Shown here piece by piece: positions 59,191 to 64,000 of a stretch of 64,000 nucleotides of DNA (its first letter is position 1; each line of letters starts with the position of its first letter). The stretch spans positions 501,425-565,424 of the forward strand of contig NMRA01000074.1 of NCBI GenBank assembly GCA_002633005.1, given 5' to 3'. The translations under genes were made by a program, and so were the position numbers. The DNA is from Phoronis australis (Eukaryota; Phoronida; Phoronidae). The notes under the pieces were generated by a model. That model worked only from the letters and a program-made list of their open reading frames with translations, did not search any database and was not told the origin of the DNA.

Positions 59191-61456
59191 AGCTAAGCAA
59201 TCATGTGTAATCTTCTTAAAGTTACTTAGACATAATTGTTTTCAGGGACTGAAATTTTCCTTTAGGCCAAATGTAACTTTTTTCGTAAAATACTGTGATA
59301 TGATTTTAACACTCAAAAATGTCTTGTTGAGAAACGTTTGGCGTATAGAGAGTTATTGGTTGTCGAAAGTGGTTCTACGAGTGGAGCTGAAAAAATATCA
59401 GAGGCCAAACTATCCTGAGCAACAACCCAGGCCCATCGGTCGATGCTTACAAAGAACGATCAGTGTAATTGTCGGGTTTGTTGACCAATTTTGTTGAACA
59501 TCGCTGATTGTATAGAATGGTACCTCAAGAGTCTCGCTTGATGAACAATAATACAAAACGAAAATGAAACAATGACATTAATCTTGAATCGATAACTACA
59601 ACTCTCGATCAAAACTCAGACGAGTAGGCAGCTGGAAATTCTCAGTGCAAACGTTCGCGGCTGTAGTCTAGGGGTCGCAAACCCTAACAATTCTTAGGTC
59701 ACGTGCGGGAGTTGGCCTTCCAGGACGAGAGTTCTATGATATGCATTGTCAGAATTGGAGGCCTATGACAAGAATTAAACTCCAGGGGCGGATCCAGGAT
59801 TTTGAGTTGGGAGGGGGGGGTGGCAGGGCGCAGGAATAACCAGAATTTCGCCTCATGCACGCGTCCAGTCTAAAATATAGGGCTGTAAGGGGTCTCGAAT
59901 TTTTGGGTTTGTGTGCCTTATTACTAAAAAACGGAGGCCTATGAATTGTGTATCCGCCCCCCGAGCCCCCTTTCTGTGCGCGCATATGCTTGTCACAAAT
60001 TCGCACCCCGAACTGCCAAATGGAATCCGTAAGAGTTTTAGGGGGTGCCATGGCCCCGTTGCCCCCCCTAAATCCGCCGCTGAATTCTGTTCCAGTGATT
60101 CGAGCACGGGTGACGAAAAGGATGCCTCACAAACCCCTGTACTGGCCGAATTATGTAACATTGTGACATTACGATTTGGTGAAAGTTGAGGAATGCCCTT
60201 GAGATTTGTGACTGGTATAAAAACTGACTAAATCGATGCAACTCACACATTTCTGTGCTCTCAAGATAAAACAGCACCAAACACAAAAGCAGAATACATG
60301 TAGTTTCTGTTTGAGCGATTCCGACTCATTCAACAGGGTTGCACTCCGCAGACACAAAATACTTAAGAGTTCGGGTACAAAACTATGCGAAATCACGGAA
60401 ATGAAAGGTGAATATTTCACAAATAAACGTGCAGCCTTAATGTCGTACTACACAGGCAAAATGGCAGCCACAGAAGCGATTATTTGGTGACAACGACTGT
60501 TGAATTTATACCAAATCATCAGCTTGACATGGCCAATACAACCACTGTTGAATAACCCATTTCATACCGTGCATGTGAAAATACGGGTGTTGCATATGTT
60601 ACGTTATGAACTGTGAAATAGGGGAAAGTAGAGCCAATTCTTATACAACAGCAGAGGCTCCTCGGCTCCGTCGGGCTATAATTCTCCAAAACCCACTCGG
60701 GCTTGAGGTTACGGGACAACGACTTTGCCATGCACGTAATTATCGATATAAAATGCATTGTTTCCGTTCCAAGATTTCTTATTGCCACAAACAACTCGTG
60801 GCTGTGACGCGTTTACGAAACCCGGCACCCAGGGCCACGCTCTTTGCAACAGAATCCGAATTGGAGCCTGCGCACTGAGGTCTACATTCGGAATACATGA
60901 ACAAATAAGTGCATCATCATTGAAAAGTGCTACTCCTCCAGATAAAGCACAGTGAAAACGCGCAGGATTACTAGTACAAAGCTAGAGATTAGGACACAGA
61001 CGTAGTCAAAGATTAGGCCTACTGTCTGGACAAACGTAGGCTAGTACACACAACGGACCAACATTGAAACAACACCTTTGGGTTGTGCTGTACTTATTAT
61101 TTTACCCCTGGTTTAGGCGTTGGGTTCATTACACGTTCCAACGCACCGCAACATGAGCTAGTGGGTGGACGTTGAGCTCTGAGAGCATCTTTTAAAAAGC
61201 AATCTAAGGTGAAATCTAATTCTCATCACATTCTGCTCAAGGTTTTCGAACCACTCATAAACTATATTGTAGGTAGCACTGGGACCGTAATTTCCAAATT
61301 ATCACTAGTTTTGTCCTACCTCGCAGTTGATTCCTCTGAAGTTTGATGGACAAGTACATGCATAACTGTTCTCCTTGTCCAAGCAGTGTCCGCCATTGAA
61401 GCACGGTTTACTTGAGCACTCGTTTACTTGCATTTCGCAGTGTACTCCGTTATATC
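47839..61456 (-). CDS. Single-pass membrane protein with about 41 EGF-like domains, 3' part
   Basis: Ten exons join in frame on the minus strand to about 2,043 residues: 61456-61320, 58718-54473, 54028-53906, 53411-53237, 52781-52615, 52337-51648, 51502-51359, 50268-50154, 49379-49262, 48057-47839 (stop TAG at 47841-47839). Most junctions are phase 1; 61320/58718 and 49262/48057 are phase 0, and 53237/52781 and 50154/49379 are phase 2. The ectodomain is an EGF array, many with CxNGGTC (O-fucose type) and CxSxPC (O-glucose type) sites as in Notch-family EGFs, some calcium-binding (DIDEC, DVDEC, NECL). The helix VIAIVVGLSIFIIIIGLIIF precedes a tail of about 110 residues. There is no DSL, LNR, ankyrin or LamG module in the visible part, so it is not recognisably Notch, Delta or Crumbs. 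The 5' end, including any signal peptide, was not found in the window. Confidence 0.8.
48058..50153 (-). other. Introns in the cytoplasmic-tail region
   Basis: 48058-49261 and 49380-50153 separate the tail exons. Short open frames here carry no recognised domain. Confidence 0.4.
49262..49379 (-). other. Cytoplasmic tail exon 1
   Basis: A 118-base exon (phase 2 to 0) encodes QEIANTFKPKPITLLSGQDT and an Asn-rich stretch ANNNTNYNANTVSSSTRQ. No known motif was recognised. It is bounded by TCTCCAG| and CAG|GTACCG. Confidence 0.65.
50154..50268 (-). other. Transmembrane exon
   Basis: A 115-base exon (phase 1 to 2) encodes EQISSGGLTANREG followed by VIAIVVGLSIFIIIIGLIIF and CAMNR. The charged residues on both sides of a 20-residue hydrophobic run support a type I single-pass helix. 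The open frame is short, so the exon is called from splice sites and phase. Confidence 0.75.
50269..51358 (-). other. Intron with a CTCAA simple repeat
   Basis: The intron between the last EGF and the transmembrane exon has a short run of CAACT/CTCAA units at about 50909-50955. Nothing else was recognised. Confidence 0.5.
51359..51502 (-). other. Last EGF exon before the membrane
   Basis: A 144-base phase 1-1 exon: VNCEIESNPCASNPCKGGGTC, then YECLCFDNRRGKNCELENNG. It joins directly, in phase, to the transmembrane exon. Confidence 0.8.
51648..52337 (-). other. 690-base exon with four EGFs, two carrying long inserts
   Basis: EGFs are GVCSGVECENGGYC, TPCIDVFCKNGGTC, GPCSTRPCHNGGEC and HPCDRNPCRNSGTC. 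The first has a helical insert of about 35 residues (QPQMRLLVHLIQRLVAKNQL onward) and the third a basic insert (WKTEEHDGKRRRRDEKVKIP onward), each between the third and fourth cysteine. Confidence 0.8.
52615..52781 (-). other. EGF exon, phase 2 to 1
   Basis: The acceptor CCTTCAG|GTGCG continues the split EGF as CVDGHLRFKCNCKKGFFG and adds NECNVRPCFNGGVC..CKPGFKG. A different acceptor 16 bases upstream would give the wrong phase. A second possible donor six bases further on is also phase 1. Confidence 0.75.
53237..53411 (-). other. EGF exon, phase 1 to 2
   Basis: It encodes NSCASSPCKHGTCKDAG, CLCYSGWVGDTC and the first half of another EGF, DDCVSNPCANGGT. The donor AAC|GTAAGT splits the EGF before its third cysteine, unlike the usual phase-1 borders. 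Confidence 0.75.
53906..54028 (-). other. EGF exon, phase 1-1
   Basis: A 123-base exon completes one EGF (DYTGERCQNN) and encodes most of the next (DHCLLQPCDNGGTC, FTCTCLEGFSG). Confidence 0.8.
54029..54472 (-). other. Intron with a GC-rich repeat remnant
   Basis: The intron contains a run of G at about 54179-54189 followed by GCTCGGGGAGCTCGAACGAGC, which can fold, and looks like part of a dispersed element. No coding content. Confidence 0.4.
54473..58718 (-). other. 4.2-kb exon with 32 EGF-like domains
   Basis: One uninterrupted exon of 4,246 bases runs from ILLDHCALLPC to DGVNEFTCVCLAG, where the donor GCTG|GTAAGT splits the last EGF. Non-EGF linkers occur after the second EGF (about 70 residues starting KKSKKKRDVWLELDF) and after the tenth (acidic, DSEDKALPQEVAKTPADEEG). 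Basic motifs lie at the first linker (about 58470-58492), at SRKKRAD (about 57760-57785) and at RSKKKTG (about 56066-56085). Confidence 0.85.
59115..59188. repeat. (AC)n microsatellite
   Basis: Thirty-seven uninterrupted AC units. Confidence 0.98.
59783..60082 (+). mobile_element. Non-autonomous DNA element, CAG..GGATCCAGG family
   Basis: It begins CAGGGGCGGATCCAGGATTTT and ends AAATCCGCCGCTG, imperfect inverted termini with CAG/CTG tips. A smaller relative in the opposite orientation lies at 15716-15865. No clear target duplication and no transposase. Confidence 0.6.
60655..60760. mobile_element. Half-copy of the 29446-29607 fold-back family
   Basis: TATAATTCTCCAAAACCCAC, CGGGCTTGAGGTTACGGGAC and AACGACTTTGCCATG follow the same order as the right arm at about 29540-29600. 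Only one arm is evident. Confidence 0.55.
61320..61456 (-). other. Most upstream visible EGF exon
   Basis: The exon (137 bases, phase 1 start, phase 0 end) encodes YNGVHCEMQVNECSSKPC, then FNGGHCLDKENSYACTC and GINCE. Its phase-0 end at GAG|GTAGGAC fits the phase-0 start of the 4.2-kb exon. The tail of a previous EGF at its start shows that further exons exist upstream. Confidence 0.8.
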
Positions 61457-63513
61457 CTGTGCGAGAATTTTTATAATTAGCACCATTGGCCCTTTAGCGA
61501 CACCTCATGCGTACGCTTGTAACAAAAATGTGACAAGACAGAGTAAATGCAGTGGTTGAACGACTGCCAAAACGAGCCACTTCTGTAAAGGTTCGAATGA
61601 TTGCTGTCGTTGAGAACAGTTTATTTCAACTTTCAAGGAACAAAAGCATATTGAGTTGGGATTTAACGACTGTTTTCAGCAAAAATCATAATACGTTCTC
61701 ATTGTCTTTACTGGCTATTTGAGCGACACAATTTCCTTAACACATATTGTGAACAGTATTTCATTTGCAATTAACTGAACTCAGTTGGCAGCTTCTCCTA
61801 CGCCGGGAAAGTCAGGTCATGCATCAGTTGTAAGTTAATACAGTAAGTGTACCAAGTCCATGCATATAGAAAAGAAAACAAAAAGTCAAGAATACTGGCT
61901 CGTGAAGTAATATGACAATACAAAATACAATAGCCCGATAATTCGTCTCGCTCAGCAGATCTCCTGGCAGAATCCGTTGAACGATAATGACCGAACTGAG
62001 CTGGAGCTCGATCAAGAACAGAATGATTACATGCACCCGGCGTGTAATAATTTATCAACTGAAGCAGTGCAAAACGCAGGAAAATACAGTGTCCTACGGA
62101 CTGATTATAAATTACGAAATATAATAATAAGCTGTTTGCCCTGGTCTCACACCCGGCCTCTGTTAGCATTAGCGTGTGGGGAATCTACCTAACATTTGAT
62201 TCTCCATTGGTCAATACAATTTAGGTGAACCCAAAAAGCGCGCTTTTGCAACCTTGACCAACGCAATAGAGATGATAACTGCAAGCTCTGATCATCTTTC
62301 TCACACAATGTTACATTTTGTTTCAGTTACGGTACAACTTTACTTCTATTTTCGAATCTCATAAAGGTTGCCCGCAGAGAAACACCATGCAATTGAAATG
62401 TTGGGCACTGGACATTTGAATATTTGTCCCAAAATTACAGAAAATAAGCGAAATAAAAAAATTGAAATGCTGAAAAACGTTTACAAATCAGATTGCAGCT
62501 AAGTTGCCCTTCGACACAGCGCCACCTATACTGAACAGAGGTCCTGCGGAAACATGATGAACGACACAGGGAAATCCGTGGACATCAAAGCGCATGTCTA
62601 GATCGGAAGTATAACGATCACAACGCCACCACTTGCACAAGCCTTTATGCACTGTACTTGTTTGAGCTTAAGTCACTGGATCGGTGTTCCCTTGATTTTG
62701 TTTACTTCGATCGTTTTAATAAATTGCAACTATTCTAGTTGAAGGTGGTCGCCATATTACATATAACAGTAAACTGAACGGGAGTCTCCCACATTTCAAC
62801 CAATGGAAATTACTGAGTGTTATGACATTAAGTTTCATTATTTTAACCGATGAGAAGCTAAACGAAATTCCACAGTGCTACCTTTCGTAGAGTGTTTGGA
62901 AAGAATGTACAGCTAAGTATGACTAAATGGCCTGGTTTTCAAATACTAGGCTCGGTACCCATTGTTAATGAAGGCTGGGTACGAGACGAATTAATACACA
63001 ACGTGTCATTAATATTTCCACGTTTTGCAATTCTGTTCAGTAGAGTGTAATACACGATCGAGATCCTATACAACATTGTTGTGGTGAAACCTCCGATTAA
63101 TAGATTATCGCTGATGTCCCAAGCCAGCCGCAGTGCTAGAATGTTGTATTGTATGAATTAGTATTTTATGTTACTCGAATCTGACACCAGAATTATTGAC
63201 TTTCTTTACCTTTCAAACCAAACTGAACTTGTGAAATCGTCTTACAAGTGTGCACCGTTGCAATATCTGACTACCACCAATGGGGCTATTCGGAGAATTC
63301 TCCTCCCGGTGTCGCTGCTGTACTAGTGGTGATAGAATTGCGCATGCGTGGCTGTTTGCATGTAAACAACTGGTAAAAGATGGAATTTTTATCAAAATAC
63401 GTCGTCGCGCTAACCCTTATTAATGCTAATTTCCCTGGTGCAAGTCTTCGACAGGTGGCCACAAATTCCCAAAAGACCTAAGTTTACTATATTCGTGGAC
63501 AATTGCGGTCAAC
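61457..63513. other. No recognised gene
   Basis: The upstream part may be an intron of the minus-strand EGF gene; the downstream part should include the promoter of the plus-strand exon at 63514. I see no EGF, signal-peptide or RNA feature in it. Confidence 0.4.
63339..63350. promoter_or_regulatory. NRF1-like palindrome
   Basis: TGCGCATGCGTG contains the core of the NRF1 consensus (GCGCATGCGC) and lies 165-175 bases upstream of the candidate start codon at 63514. TATA-less animal promoters often carry such sites. Confidence 0.35.
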
Positions 63514-63619
63514 ATGCAGGGTCAACTAACTGACAAAAAGTGTGTGGATGCTGAAGCCCCGTGTGTGCTCTATGTCTATGACTATGCAGTTCCATTCGGA
63601 GACTACACAGCATTACTCG
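63514..63619 (+). CDS. Probable first coding exon of an unrecognised gene
   Basis: ATG 63514 in a good context (GTCAACATGC) opens MQGQLTDKKCVDAEAPCVLY, then VYDYAVPFGDYTALLG, and meets the donor CTCG|GTAAGT at 63619/63620 in phase 1. About 35 residues with ordinary composition and no signal peptide. I do not recognise the family. The rest of the gene would lie beyond the window; 63620-64000 shows nothing coding. Confidence 0.4.
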
Positions 63620-64000
63620 GTAAGTTTTTAGCAATCAGTTTCTATCAACATCGTTCGGTGATGTTGTCCCCACCAGTTACCCCACTGAATAACAGTTTTA
63701 TTGAGTCGAACTAAGTGTTTCTTTTTGGAAACTCACCCGATGCCGGGTAGGCTAGCAGCACATATTCATATTGTTCTGGGTGGGAGTGCTCCCAAAATAA
63801 GAGGTGTATGGTACGTGATGCACAGAAGTCAAGAGTGACTTTTTCACAGCAGTTTCTCTTCAAAACTATGCTGTTTCCAATAAAATTCTCTAGATGAGTG
63901 AGTTTCCTTATTTTATCGTGGACCCCACCCCCAGGACCACCAGCTCAGTTATCGAATTAACATGAATAAGCCTTAATTCAGTAAATGTCGTAACATTGCA

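Larger units (their letters stand above)
58719..61319 (-). other. 2.6-kb intron with repeats
   Basis: The intron carries a (CA)n microsatellite, a DNA element at 59783-60082 and a fold-back half-copy near 60655-60760. No coding exon was recognised in it. Confidence 0.5.

Noticed and set aside
47839-61456. Notch, Delta or Crumbs orthologue
   Set aside because: No LNR, ankyrin, DSL, LamG or ERLI-type tail is found in the visible part; an EGF array alone is not diagnostic.
61798-62169. 123-residue minus-strand frame as the signal-peptide exon of the EGF gene
   Set aside because: No plausible signal peptide with a donor in the required phase, and its composition is typical of random AT-rich sequence.

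Overview
This is a stretch of animal nuclear genome. It has dense introns with GT..AG borders, short exons that each hold one extracellular domain, about 40% GC, microsatellites, and remnants of small DNA transposons and a SINE. The mix of a neurexin IV/CASPR gene, SUEL (rhamnose-binding) lectin domains, CBM14 chitin-binding domains, TSP1 arrays and long EGF arrays suggests a marine invertebrate. A cephalochordate, hemichordate or lophotrochozoan would all fit; the sequence alone does not settle which.

Layout. (1) 1431-9181 (+): the 3' ten coding exons of a neurexin IV/contactin-associated-protein (CASPR) gene: LamG, EGF, LamG, stalk, transmembrane segment, and a tail with a protein-4.1-binding motif and a PDZ ligand. 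(2) 9182-14712: intergenic, including a 1.2-kb direct duplication around an N. (3) 14713-46747 (+): one very large modular gene for a secreted protein of about 2,626 residues. It has a TATA box, a non-coding first exon, a signal-peptide exon, an N-terminal block of 6 CBM14 and 3 SUEL domains, 18 intact plus 2 broken TSP1 exons, a tandem block of 5 CBM14, then SUEL-CBM14-SUEL-CBM14 and a stop. Every internal coding exon has phase 1 at both ends, so exons can be duplicated or lost without disturbing frame. (4) 47839-61456 (-): the 3' ten coding exons of a single-pass membrane protein with about 41 EGF-like domains, 32 of them starting in one 4.2-kb exon, and a cytoplasmic tail I do not recognise. 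It converges on gene 3. (5) 63514-63619 (+): a probable first coding exon of an unrecognised gene, with an NRF1-like palindrome upstream.

The CBM14/SUEL/TSP1 gene is the most unusual item. It joins a chitin-binding module, a galactose/rhamnose-binding lectin and an adhesive TSP1 rod in one secreted chain. The locus shows exon birth and death in progress: near-identical tandem exon-intron units, two decayed TSP1 exons, and a fused SUEL/CBM14 relic with a stop codon. A role in a chitinous or mucous extracellular coat, or in microbe binding, is inference.

All three N positions (12803, 22665, 45183) lie exactly between two adjacent direct copies. This looks like unmerged contig or haplotype overlap rather than biology, so copy number near them should be treated with care.
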